This document shows, piece by piece, positions 55,209-63,193 of a stretch of 64,000 bases of DNA. The stretch is taken from assembly GCF_021044825.1 (NCBI RefSeq), contig NZ_JAJNOC010000009.1, forward strand, positions 62,001-126,000, in the 5' to 3' direction. The DNA comes from Massilia phyllostachyos (GTDB lineage: Bacteria > Pseudomonadota > Gammaproteobacteria > Burkholderiales > Burkholderiaceae_D). Both the position numbers and the translations under genes were made by a program. The notes under the pieces are model-generated. The model had not been told where the DNA came from. It made no database searches and saw only the letters and a program-made list of their open reading frames with translations. Positions within the stretch are counted from its first letter, which is position 1, and each line of letters begins with the position of its first letter.

Positions 55209-56078
55209 ATGAATTCATCCGTGCTATCCGCCTTGCCGCACGACCCGGCCGCCGAATCGAGCATGGGCGCGCTGCTGCTCGACCAGGGCAAGCTGACCGT
55301 CGACGACGCCGAGCGCGTGCTGCGCATGCAGAAGGACCTCGGGATCCGCTTCGGCGAAGCCGCCGTGCGCCTGGGCCTGGTGAGCGAGGACGACATCCAG
55401 CAGGTGCTGGCGCGCCAGTTCTCCTACCCCTATCTGCAGAAAGGGCAGGCGAATCTCTCGCCCAAGCTGGTGGCGGCCTACGACCCGTTCTCGCCCCAGG
55501 TCGAAGCCCTGCGCGCGATCCGCAGCCAGCTGATGCTGCGCTGGTTCGCGCGCGGCCGCCGCGCCCTGGCGATCGCCGGCGTGACACCCGAAGACGGCGC
55601 CAGCCTGTTCGCGGCCAATCTCGCCGTGGTGTTCTCCCAGCTGGGTGAGCAGACCCTGCTGGTGGACGCCAACCTGCGCAATCCGCGCCAGCAGGAGATG
55701 TTCGGCGTCAAGCCGAAACAGGGCCTGTCCGACCTGCTGGCCGGGCGCGCCGACCTCGACGTCATCACCCGCGTCCCCGCCTTTGTCGACCTGTCCCTGA
55801 TGCCGGCCGGGACCCTGCCGCCGAACCCGCAGGAATTGCTGGCGCGCGAAGGCTTCCGCAACCTGAATACCCAGCTCGAGTCGCGCTACGACGTGGTCCT
55901 GTACGACCTGCCGCCGTTCGCCAGCGGCGCCGACGCGCTGGCCGTGGCGGGGCGTGCCGGCGGCGTGCTGCTGGTGGCCTGCAAGCACCGCACCCGCATC
56001 GCCAACGTCAGCCGCATGGCCGAGCAGATGGCCGAGTCCGGGGCCGAGGTGGTCGGCTCCGTGGTGGTGGAGTTCTGA
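55209..56078 (+). CDS. epsG: EpsG, BY-kinase-like protein with degenerate ATP site
   Basis: A 289-residue protein with an N-terminal MshE-type (type II secretion ATPase N-terminal-like) segment (about 18-80: RFGEAAVRLGLVSEDDIQQV) and a CpsD-like kinase domain (about 95-285). The Walker A position reads TPEDGASLF (residues 126-134), with Ala131 where BY-kinases have Lys (or Arg in some EpsG proteins). The Walker A' motif LLVDANLRNP has Asn155 instead of Asp. No C-terminal tyrosine cluster is present. It may be a pseudokinase partner of EpsF. Confidence 0.85.
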   Translation: MNSSVLSALPHDPAAESSMGALLLDQGKLTVDDAERVLRMQKDLGIRFGEAAVRLGLVSEDDIQQVLARQFSYPYLQKGQANLSPKLVAAYDPFSPQVEALRAIRSQLMLRWFARGRRALAIAGVTPEDGASLFAANLAVVFSQLGEQTLLVDANLRNPRQQEMFGVKPKQGLSDLLAGRADLDVITRVPAFVDLSLMPAGTLPPNPQELLAREGFRNLNTQLESRYDVVLYDLPPFASGADALAVAGRAGGVLLVACKHRTRIANVSRMAEQMAESGAEVVGSVVVEF

Positions 56079-56079
56079 G

Positions 56080-57057
56080 ATGGCCGGCGCGGTCCGCACC
56101 GACGGCGTCGATCGTGCGGCCCAGCCGCACGACCTGTCCACCAGCATGGCCGGCATCCGCCGCGCGCTGCCCGAATGGTGGCCGATCCTGGCCGGCCTGG
56201 CCTTCCTGCTCGGCCCCACCTTCTACGACCTGTTCACCGGCGCCTGGATCGGCGAAGAGCAGGGCCACGGCCCGATCATCTTCTTCCTGGCGCTGTGGCT
56301 GATCTGGCGGAAATGGCCGGAGATGCTGGCGGCGGCCCAGCCGCCCGTGAACGCCTGGCTCGGCTGGCCGGTGCTGGCCATCGGCCTGATGGCGCACCTG
56401 CTGGGCCGCTCGCAGAAGATCCTGATGTTCGAAGTCGCCTCGATCCTGCTGGTGACGGCGGCGATCGTCTTGCTGAAATTCGGCTCGCGCGCCCTGCGCG
56501 TGCTGTGGTTCCCCTTCTTCTTCATGCTGTTCATGGTGCCGCTGCCGAGCGAACTGGTGGCGGCGGTGACGATGCCGATGAAGATGGCGGTGTCCTGGGT
56601 GACCGAGCACATCCTGTTCGCCCTCGGCTACCCGATCTCGCGTTCCGGCGTGGTGCTGCAGATGGGCCAGTACCAGCTGCTGGTGGCCGACGCCTGCGCC
56701 GGCCTGCAGACCCTGCTCACGCTGGAAGCGCTGGGCCTGTTCTACCTGAACCTGATGCGCCACCCCTCGGCCTTCCGCAACATCACGCTGGCGATCCTGA
56801 TCGTGCCGATCTCGTTCACCGCCAACGTGATCCGCGTGATCGCGCTCACCCTCATCACCTATTACTTCGGCGACGCCGCCGGCCAGGGCTTCCTGCACGG
56901 CTTCGCCGGCATGGTGCTGTTCATCACGGCGCTGCTGCTGATCCTGGCGGTCGACAACGGCCTGCAATGGTGGATCAAGCGCCGCGACAGCCGCGGCGGC
57001 GGGCCCGGCGGGCCGGGACGCGACCGCGGCGGCATGCGCCTGAAGGAGGCGACATGA
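56080..57057 (+). CDS. xrtB: Exosortase B
   Basis: A 325-residue polytopic membrane transpeptidase-like protein of the exosortase family (XrtB). About eight helices; catalytic residues in place: Cys206 (VADACAGLQ), Arg252 (NVIRVIAL) and His273 (FLHGFAG). Exosortases cleave and attach PEP-CTERM proteins at the surface. The N-terminus has a ~27-residue cytoplasmic tail. One base after epsG; the stop overlaps epsI (ATGA). Confidence 0.94.
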   Translation: MAGAVRTDGVDRAAQPHDLSTSMAGIRRALPEWWPILAGLAFLLGPTFYDLFTGAWIGEEQGHGPIIFFLALWLIWRKWPEMLAAAQPPVNAWLGWPVLAIGLMAHLLGRSQKILMFEVASILLVTAAIVLLKFGSRALRVLWFPFFFMLFMVPLPSELVAAVTMPMKMAVSWVTEHILFALGYPISRSGVVLQMGQYQLLVADACAGLQTLLTLEALGLFYLNLMRHPSAFRNITLAILIVPISFTANVIRVIALTLITYYFGDAAGQGFLHGFAGMVLFITALLLILAVDNGLQWWIKRRDSRGGGPGGPGRDRGGMRLKEAT

Positions 57058-57803
57058 ACCGCCGCTTCGCGATCAGCCTGGTGCTGGGCCTGGCCATGGC
57101 CGGCACCTCGGCCCTGACCGGCGCCCTGACCCCGAAGGCGCGCGTGCCCCAGGCCCATGAACGCTTCAGCCTGGAAGAAATGGTCCCGCAGCGCTTCGGC
57201 GACTGGACCATCGACCCCAGCGTGGTGCCGCTGCAGCCCGACCCCGAGCAGCAGAGCGTGCTCGAAAAGATCTACGACCAGACCCTGTCGCGCACCTACG
57301 TGAATCGCGAGGGCCGGCGCGTGATGCTGTCGATCGCCTACGGCGGCGACCAGAGCAAGGCGCTGCAGCTGCACCTGCCGGAAGTCTGCTACGTGGCGCA
57401 AGGCTTCCAGATGATCAAGGACCAGGAAGGCGAACTGCCGACCCGATTCGGCCAGCTGCCGGTCAAGCGCCTGGTCGCGCGCCTGCACGAGCGCAACGAG
57501 CCGATCACCTACTGGATCACGATCGGCGAGCACGCCACCAAGACCGGCATCCAGCAAAAGCTGCGCCGCCTCGCCTACGGCCTGTCGGGCGAGATCCCGG
57601 ACGGCATGCTGGTGCGGGTCTCGACCATCCAGGCCAGCGACGCCCAGGCCTGGGGCGTGCAGGACCGCTTCGTCACCGAGCTGCTGGGCGCGATGGCGCC
57701 GCGCGACCGCACCCGCCTGCTCGGCGCCGGCCTCGAGGGCGCCCCGGTGCAGGCCCAGTCCGGACACGCCGGCCACGCCGCGCGCCAGCCTGCGCGCGGA
57801 TAA
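57054..57803 (+). CDS. epsI: Exosortase-associated protein EpsI
   Basis: A 249-residue EpsI-family protein: an N-terminal membrane anchor (about 5-24), then a periplasmic domain with FGDWTIDPS, the LHLPEVCYVAQGFQM motif and ITYWITIGEHATKTG. It is always found next to, or fused with, exosortases; its function is not proven. The C-terminal tail is Ala/Gly/Gln-rich. Confidence 0.9.
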   Translation: MNRRFAISLVLGLAMAGTSALTGALTPKARVPQAHERFSLEEMVPQRFGDWTIDPSVVPLQPDPEQQSVLEKIYDQTLSRTYVNREGRRVMLSIAYGGDQSKALQLHLPEVCYVAQGFQMIKDQEGELPTRFGQLPVKRLVARLHERNEPITYWITIGEHATKTGIQQKLRRLAYGLSGEIPDGMLVRVSTIQASDAQAWGVQDRFVTELLGAMAPRDRTRLLGAGLEGAPVQAQSGHAGHAARQPARG

Positions 57804-57818
57804 GCGGGCCAGCAGCCG

Positions 57819-59279
57819 ATGAACGAGATCCTGCCCTACATTTACTATTCGCTGCCGTGGGCCTTCATCATCGGGCTCTCGATCGCCGCGGTGGCGGGCA
57901 TCGGCGTCGGCCTGGTGTGGCCGCGCTTCCTGGTCTATCCCTACCTGGCCGTGTATTTCTGCATGAACTCGACCAGCTACGGCAACATGGCGATCTTCGC
58001 CTCGCGCAGCATCTACAGCCGCGGTTCCGGCATGCTGTTCTTCGGCCTGCTGCTGTGGTACGTGCTGGGCGCCTGGGCCTGCGCCCGTGTCGCCGCCGGC
58101 TTCCAGCGCCAGCCGACCCCGGCCTGCAGCCTGCGGCCCTGGTTCCTCGGCTGGTTCGTGCTGCTGGTCGGCCACGTCGGCGTCGGCATGATGCTCGACG
58201 TGCCGCTCAAGGAGTCGCTGTCGCCCCAGGGTTTTTCCAACATCGTCTGGATGGCGCCGCTGGTCTCGCTGATCCTGCTGTCTTTCCGCACCCGCGAGCA
58301 GGTGCTCGAGCTGACCCACTTCATCCTGCTGCTGGGCCTGGGCCGCGCCCTGTTCGGCCTGGTGCGCTGGGCGGCCTTTGGTGGTGACCCGAACAATGTG
58401 TACGCGAACATGAACGCGATCAAGATTCGGCTCACCTTCTTCGACATCAACGACAGCCTGGTATGCGCCATCGCCTTCGCCATCGCCGCCGTGCACCTGT
58501 TCCAGACCGTCAAGTCCGACCGCCCGAAATTCTGGCGCGGCATCGAGTGGGCGACCCTGATCGCCACCAGCCTGTGCATCGTGCTGTCCTACCGCCGCAG
58601 CGCCTGGATTGGCTTCCTGCTGGCCTTCCTGGTGATCATGATGCGCTTCCCGCTCAAGCGCCGCATCCAGCTCATGACCGGCGGCCTGCCGGTGGTCGGC
58701 GCCGCGCTGGCCTATGTCGCGGTGCAGCGCCTGACCCAGACCAAGGGCGCGGGAGGAGGGCTGTCGAGCCTGGTCTACGACATGCAGTCGCGCCGCTTCG
58801 GGCCCGAGAGCGAGCGCGTGCTGGAACTGAAGTTCGCGCTGGGCGACATCCTGGCCAACCCGCTGGCCGGCATCGGGTCCTGGGGCAGGTACACGGGCTA
58901 CCAGTACATCTCCTGGCAGAACAATCCGGACGGCGGCCTGTTCCTGCACAGCGGCATCCTGCACGTGGCGCTCAAGAGCGGGCTGCTGGGCACGGCGCTG
59001 CTCATCGGCACCATCGCCGCCTTCGTGCTGTTCGCCCGCAAGGCGCTCAAGACCCTGCCGCCCGAGCTGCTGGGACTGGCCACGGCCGGGGTCGCCGGCA
59101 TCGCCTTCATGATTCCCGATTTCCTGATCGGCACGCCGTTCCCGCAGGTGCGCACCACGCAGATGCTGGCCTTCTGCCTGGCCTTGCCCTACCTGGCCGT
59201 CGCGGTGGCGAAGGTAGCGCCCGCCGCCAGGCCGGCCGTGAAGCCGGTCATGCCGCGTCCGCACCTGGTGGCTGCCTGA
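57819..59279 (+). CDS. O-antigen ligase/polymerase (Wzy-like)
   Basis: A 486-residue protein with about 12 membrane segments and the large periplasmic loop typical of the Wzy/WaaL family (around SYRRSAWIGFLLAFLVI, followed by the ALGDILANPLAGIGSWG and DGGLFLHSGILHVALKSG motifs). It probably polymerises the EPS repeat units. It overlaps the flippase by one base (TGATG). Confidence 0.88.
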   Translation: MNEILPYIYYSLPWAFIIGLSIAAVAGIGVGLVWPRFLVYPYLAVYFCMNSTSYGNMAIFASRSIYSRGSGMLFFGLLLWYVLGAWACARVAAGFQRQPTPACSLRPWFLGWFVLLVGHVGVGMMLDVPLKESLSPQGFSNIVWMAPLVSLILLSFRTREQVLELTHFILLLGLGRALFGLVRWAAFGGDPNNVYANMNAIKIRLTFFDINDSLVCAIAFAIAAVHLFQTVKSDRPKFWRGIEWATLIATSLCIVLSYRRSAWIGFLLAFLVIMMRFPLKRRIQLMTGGLPVVGAALAYVAVQRLTQTKGAGGGLSSLVYDMQSRRFGPESERVLELKFALGDILANPLAGIGSWGRYTGYQYISWQNNPDGGLFLHSGILHVALKSGLLGTALLIGTIAAFVLFARKALKTLPPELLGLATAGVAGIAFMIPDFLIGTPFPQVRTTQMLAFCLALPYLAVAVAKVAPAARPAVKPVMPRPHLVAA

Positions 59280-60808
59280 TGAAGCCGAGCCTGAACCTGA
59301 ACCTGAACCTGGCCCGCAACGCCTGGTCCAACCTGCTCGGGGCCGCGATTCCCGCGCTGGTGATGCTGGCCACGGTGCCGCTGGTGGTGAAGGGACTGGG
59401 CGACGCCAGCTACGGCGTGTATTCGCTGGTGACGGCCATCGTCGGCTATTTCGCCGTGATCGACATCAACGTCACCGCCGGCTCGGTCAAGTACATCGCC
59501 GAACACAATGCGCGCGAGGACAGGGAGGGGATCTTCGAGACCCTTTCCTTCGGCCTGGCCAGCTACGCCATCATCGGCGCGCTCGGCGCCCTCGGCCTGC
59601 TGCTGGGCGCCGGGTGGTTCGTCACCAGCGTGTTCTCGGTGCCGGAAGCGCTCGTGCCGGAAGCGATTGCCACCTTGCGCCTGGCGGCGGCCGGCTTCCT
59701 GCTGGGACAAATCCAGAGCTACCTGAACAGCGTGCCGCAGTCGCTGATGCGCTACGACATCTCGGCGCGCGTCGAGATGGTGTTCGGGACCCTGGTGCCG
59801 CTCGCCACGGTCGGCGTGCTGCTGCTCGGCTACGGCCTGTTCGAAGTGGTGCTGCTGCGCGTGGCCGCCAGCGCCATCCACTGCGCCATCCTGTGGCGCG
59901 CGGTGCGGCGTTTGTTGCCCGGGGTGCGCTGGCGCTGGCCCTCGCAAGGGGCGCGCAATGCGCTGCTGTCCTTTTCGGCGTATTCTTTTCTTTCGCGCTT
60001 CGCCACCTTGTCCTACGCCCACGCGGATAAATTGATCATCGGCGCCCTGGTCGGCGTCACCGGGCTGGCCTACTTCACGGTGGCGGCCACGCTCGCGAAC
60101 CGGGTGCTGAGCCTGACCTTCCGCCTGTCCGGCGTGTTCTTCCCGGCCGCCAGCGCGCTGGCGGCGAAGGGCGAGCTGGCGCGCCTGGACCGCGCCTACC
60201 TGAAGGCGACCCGCTACGTGGTGTTCCTGAATGCGGCGATCCTGGTGCTGGTCGCGGTGTTCGCACACCAGATCCTGCGCTACTGGATGAACGAGGAATT
60301 CGCGCGCAACGGCGCGCTGGTGCTGGCGGTGATGGCGCTGTCGCAGTTCGTCGATTCGCTCACCAGCCTGCCGTCCCTGGTGAACGACGGCATGGGCCAC
60401 CCGCGCGTATCCGGCCTGTTCGCCGTCACCCGCGCGCTGGCCGGCCTGGGGCTGGTCTACCTGGGCGTGGCCGGCTGGGGCATCGATGGCGCGGCCTGGG
60501 GCCACCTGGCGGGTTCCTTGCTGTTCACCGCCGTCTTCCTGCTCTACGTCCACGGCCGCACGGTGCCGACCTCGATCGGGCGCCTGCTGTCGCAAGGCTA
60601 TGCGCCGGGGCTGGGCGGGGTGGCGCTGGTGGCGATCGCCGCCGGCGCGGCCGAAACGCTGTTCGACCGCGGCTTCGCGGAATTCCTGTTCATCCTGGGC
60701 GCCACCTGCCTGCTGCTGGGCGTGCATGGCCTGCTGTTCGTGGTCGACCGCGACGACCGCCTGCTGGCCTGGGCGCGCGTGAAGGCGCATTGGCAGCCCG
60801 CCGGGTGA
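59279..60808 (+). CDS. Polysaccharide flippase (Wzx-like)
   Basis: A 509-residue MOP-superfamily exporter with 12-14 helices; it starts with an odd Asn-Leu repeat (SLNLNLNLARN), then NAWSNLLGAAIPALVMLATV and the polysaccharide-synthesis motif region around HADKLIIGALVGVTGLAYFT. It flips lipid-linked repeat units across the inner membrane. Confidence 0.88.
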   Translation: MKPSLNLNLNLARNAWSNLLGAAIPALVMLATVPLVVKGLGDASYGVYSLVTAIVGYFAVIDINVTAGSVKYIAEHNAREDREGIFETLSFGLASYAIIGALGALGLLLGAGWFVTSVFSVPEALVPEAIATLRLAAAGFLLGQIQSYLNSVPQSLMRYDISARVEMVFGTLVPLATVGVLLLGYGLFEVVLLRVAASAIHCAILWRAVRRLLPGVRWRWPSQGARNALLSFSAYSFLSRFATLSYAHADKLIIGALVGVTGLAYFTVAATLANRVLSLTFRLSGVFFPAASALAAKGELARLDRAYLKATRYVVFLNAAILVLVAVFAHQILRYWMNEEFARNGALVLAVMALSQFVDSLTSLPSLVNDGMGHPRVSGLFAVTRALAGLGLVYLGVAGWGIDGAAWGHLAGSLLFTAVFLLYVHGRTVPTSIGRLLSQGYAPGLGGVALVAIAAGAAETLFDRGFAEFLFILGATCLLLGVHGLLFVVDRDDRLLAWARVKAHWQPAG

Positions 60809-60868
60809 ACCCGTCATGAAAACCCTGTCAAAGGAGAGTATGGGAGTGCTGCATAAGGGGAGGACACA

Positions 60869-62134
60869 ATGCGTATCCTGATGGTGTCGGAAGACTTGCC
60901 GGGCGAGCAGGTGGGAGGCCTCGGCAAGCATGTGGTCACCCTGGCCAACCGCCTGCTGTGCGAGGGCCACGACGTCGAGATCCTGGGCCGCAACGACCGC
61001 GGCATCGAGCGCTGCGCGGAGCAGATCGGCTTTCGCGGCCACTTCCGCCCCGGCTTCGACTACGCGCGCCCGGGCTGGAAGGAGCTGCAGATGGGCGTCT
61101 TCAATCCGCTGAAGCGCCCTTATTTCGCGCGCAAGATCGCGGCGGCCATCAACCTGCACGCGCCGGGCTTCGACGTGGTGCACTACCACGGCCACGTGCC
61201 GATGGTGGGCCTGCACGTGGAGGAGGGCATCAACTACGTCCAGACCCGCCACGACCAGGGCAGCGAGTGCCTGACCCACCTGCGCTTCCGCGACGAGGGA
61301 GTGTGCGACAACCTGGTGCCGGGCAATTGCTCGGCTTGCATCACGAAACACGCGGGCGCCATGCGCAAGTCGGTCACCGCGATCGCCGTCACCGGCTACC
61401 GCTCCCAGACCGCGCAGGCCTTCGCGCGCCACAAGACGGTGTTCGTGTCGGACTTCCTGCGCCGCCAGTTCCTGCGCGCCGTGCCCGACGCCGACCTGTC
61501 GCGTTGCCGCGTGATCCACAACTTCGTCGACTACCCGCGCCTGCTGCGCGCCGCCCGCGAAGCCCCACCGCCGCAATACGGCGAGGTGGTGCTGGTCGGC
61601 CGGGTCGACGCCGGCAAGGGCTTCGGCGAATTCCTGGCCGCCAGCGAAGGCAGATTGCCGGCGCATGCGCGCGTGACGATCGCCGGCGACGGCCCCCAGC
61701 GCGCGGCGCTGGAAGCGCGCTACGCCGGCCCGCAAGTGCGCTTCCTCGGCTGGCAGGAATATTCCCAGGCGCTGGAACTGACCGTGCGCGCCCACCTGGC
61801 GGTGGTGCCCTCGCTGTGCGAAGAAGCCTGCAGCACCACGGTGCTGGAAGCGCTCGCGCTGGGGCGCCAGTGCGTGGCCCTGGCGCGCGGCGGCACCCCG
61901 GAGCTGGCCGCCTACCAGCAGTACGAGGGCCAGCTGCAGCTGGCCGACAGCATGGACGAGCTGGTCGGACGCGTGCGCGCCCAGCTTGCCGAACCACCGC
62001 CACAGGGTGTTCCACCGGCCAGCTTCGGGGCCGACGCCGGGCACTTATTACCTCAGTTACTGGAGCTGTATGCAGATCAAACCAACCTTCTCGATCGTTA
62101 CGTGCACCTGGAACAGCGCCGCCACGCTGGCTGA
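60869..62134 (+). CDS. Glycosyltransferase family 4
   Basis: A 421-residue GT-B glycosyltransferase: N-terminal MVSEDLPGEQVGGLGKHV (GGxG acceptor loop), YHGHVPMVGLH, and the nucleotide-sugar domain with VLVGRVDAGKGF, DGPQRAALEARY and the E-x7-E motif (PSLCEEACSTTVLEALALG). A Cys-rich segment (CLTHLRFRDEGVCDN, CSACITKH) is unusual and could bind a metal. ATG 60869 follows AGGGGAGG. It overlaps the next glycosyltransferase by 65 bases. Confidence 0.9.
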   Translation: MRILMVSEDLPGEQVGGLGKHVVTLANRLLCEGHDVEILGRNDRGIERCAEQIGFRGHFRPGFDYARPGWKELQMGVFNPLKRPYFARKIAAAINLHAPGFDVVHYHGHVPMVGLHVEEGINYVQTRHDQGSECLTHLRFRDEGVCDNLVPGNCSACITKHAGAMRKSVTAIAVTGYRSQTAQAFARHKTVFVSDFLRRQFLRAVPDADLSRCRVIHNFVDYPRLLRAAREAPPPQYGEVVLVGRVDAGKGFGEFLAASEGRLPAHARVTIAGDGPQRAALEARYAGPQVRFLGWQEYSQALELTVRAHLAVVPSLCEEACSTTVLEALALGRQCVALARGGTPELAAYQQYEGQLQLADSMDELVGRVRAQLAEPPPQGVPPASFGADAGHLLPQLLELYADQTNLLDRYVHLEQRRHAG

Positions 62135-62861
62135 CACCCTGGCCTCGGTCCAGTCCCAGACCTGCCAGGACTTCGAGCACATTTTCGTCGACGGCGGCTC
62201 GACCGACGGCACCCTGGAGATGATCGACGCCTACAGGCGCGACCGGCCGGGCAGCAAGCGCGTGCTGCGCGACGTGAAGGGGGGCATCAGCCGCGCCATG
62301 AACCAGGGCATCGAAGCCGCCCGCGGCGAGTACATCGCCCACCTCCATTCCGACGACTACTACAACGGCGCCGACGTGCTGGCGGTGGTGCGGCGCGCCT
62401 TCGAGGAAGGGAAGGGCGGCGCCCCGGTCGATTGGGTGTTCGGCAATATCCAGATCCTCAAGGACGGCAAGATGGTGCCGCCCTACGCCATGCCGCCGTT
62501 TTCCTACCGCTCCTTCGTCGCGGGCCGGGCCTCGGTCCCGCATCCGGCGGTCTTCATCCGCAAGTCGGCCTTCGAGCGGGTCGGCATGTTCGACGAGGGG
62601 CTGAAGTACGCGATGGACATCGACCTGTGGCTACGCCTTGGGGAGCACGCACGGCCGGTGATGATCGACCAGGCGCTGACGGTGTTCCGCGACCACGAGG
62701 GCAGCGTGTCGTCCGCCAACCGGATCAAGGCGCGCCAGGAAGAGTTCAGCGTGCGCCGGCGCCATATGGACAAGGCGCCGCTTTCCTTCGGCATCTATTG
62801 CCTGCGTTACCTGAAACGCATGCGCGGCCTGCAGGCCGAAGCGCGCTCGGTGGCTGCGTGA
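62070..62861 (+). CDS. Glycosyltransferase family 2
   Basis: A 263-residue GT-A glycosyltransferase: FSIVTCTWNSAATLADTLAS, FVDGGSTDGT, the metal-binding HSDDYYN (DxD-like), and the catalytic-base region FDEGLKYAMDIDLWLRLG (ED/DxDL type), as in WcaA/colanic-acid-type transferases. ATG 62070 has GGAG four bases upstream, inside the 3' end of the preceding glycosyltransferase. Confidence 0.9.
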   Translation: MQIKPTFSIVTCTWNSAATLADTLASVQSQTCQDFEHIFVDGGSTDGTLEMIDAYRRDRPGSKRVLRDVKGGISRAMNQGIEAARGEYIAHLHSDDYYNGADVLAVVRRAFEEGKGGAPVDWVFGNIQILKDGKMVPPYAMPPFSYRSFVAGRASVPHPAVFIRKSAFERVGMFDEGLKYAMDIDLWLRLGEHARPVMIDQALTVFRDHEGSVSSANRIKARQEEFSVRRRHMDKAPLSFGIYCLRYLKRMRGLQAEARSVAA

Positions 62862-62865
62862 ACAA

Positions 62866-62887
62866 ATTGCTACCACCCGGTAGCAAT
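62866..62887. repeat. Hairpin after the glycosyltransferase gene
   Basis: ATTGCTACC (62866-62874) and GGTAGCAAT (62879-62887) form a perfect 9-bp stem with loop ACCC, five bases past the stop. It has no U-run after it, so it is not a clear terminator; RNA processing or a protein site is possible. Confidence 0.55.
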
Positions 62888-62907
62888 CTGGCAGGGTTGC
62901 GCATTTG

Positions 62908-62947
62908 TCTTTTCAGGCGCATTACAGGCGTTAGAAGCCTGAAAAGA
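62908..62947. promoter_or_regulatory. Inverted repeat in the heparinase-like gene leader
   Basis: TCTTTTCAGGC (62908-62918) and GCCTGAAAAGA (62937-62947) form a perfect 11-bp inverted repeat with an 18-base spacer, in the AT-rich 332-base gap before the last gene. Possibly an operator. Confidence 0.45.
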
Positions 62948-63045
62948 TTGTTCGGCAAGAGTTGATTTTTTAGCGTGGGATTTCCGCAAAGCAAGCGAAA
63001 AATGTGCGTTTTCTCTGGAGAATTTGCCTGCACTCAACTTACTTT

Positions 63046-63085
63046 GGGGTAGCATAAACCCCGTCAAGTGCCGTTAACAAGGCAC
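63046..63085 (+). promoter_or_regulatory. Two small hairpins in the leader of the last gene
   Basis: GGGGT-AGCATAA-ACCCC (63046-63062) and GTGCC-GTTAACAA-GGCAC (63068-63085) follow each other about 110 bases before ATG 63194. They suggest a structured 5' leader; no riboswitch class could be assigned. Confidence 0.35.
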
Positions 63086-63193
63086 AGCTAGAAAGTAAGT
63101 CACCGTCTTCATTCAGTAAGTAGGGCAACCATCTTCGAGCCGCAGGCCGTCCGGCGCGGCGCACGCAATCACGTTTTTGTCGGAGTACCCACA

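Noticed and set aside
59189..62044. 951-codon minus-strand frame across the polymerase, flippase and GT genes
   Set aside because: Crosses several well-supported plus-strand genes and has only low-complexity His/Gln/Arg content.
62890..62905. Sigma-54-like GG...GC pair upstream of the last gene
   Set aside because: The spacing between GG and GC is wrong for the -24/-12 consensus.
63081..63180. Possible c-di-GMP-I (GEMM) riboswitch before the heparinase-like gene, from a GGGCAACC...GCAGGCC...CCGG resemblance
   Set aside because: The conserved GGCAAACC/GGGACGCAAAGCC core and a paired P2 stem are not present, so only a weak string similarity remains.
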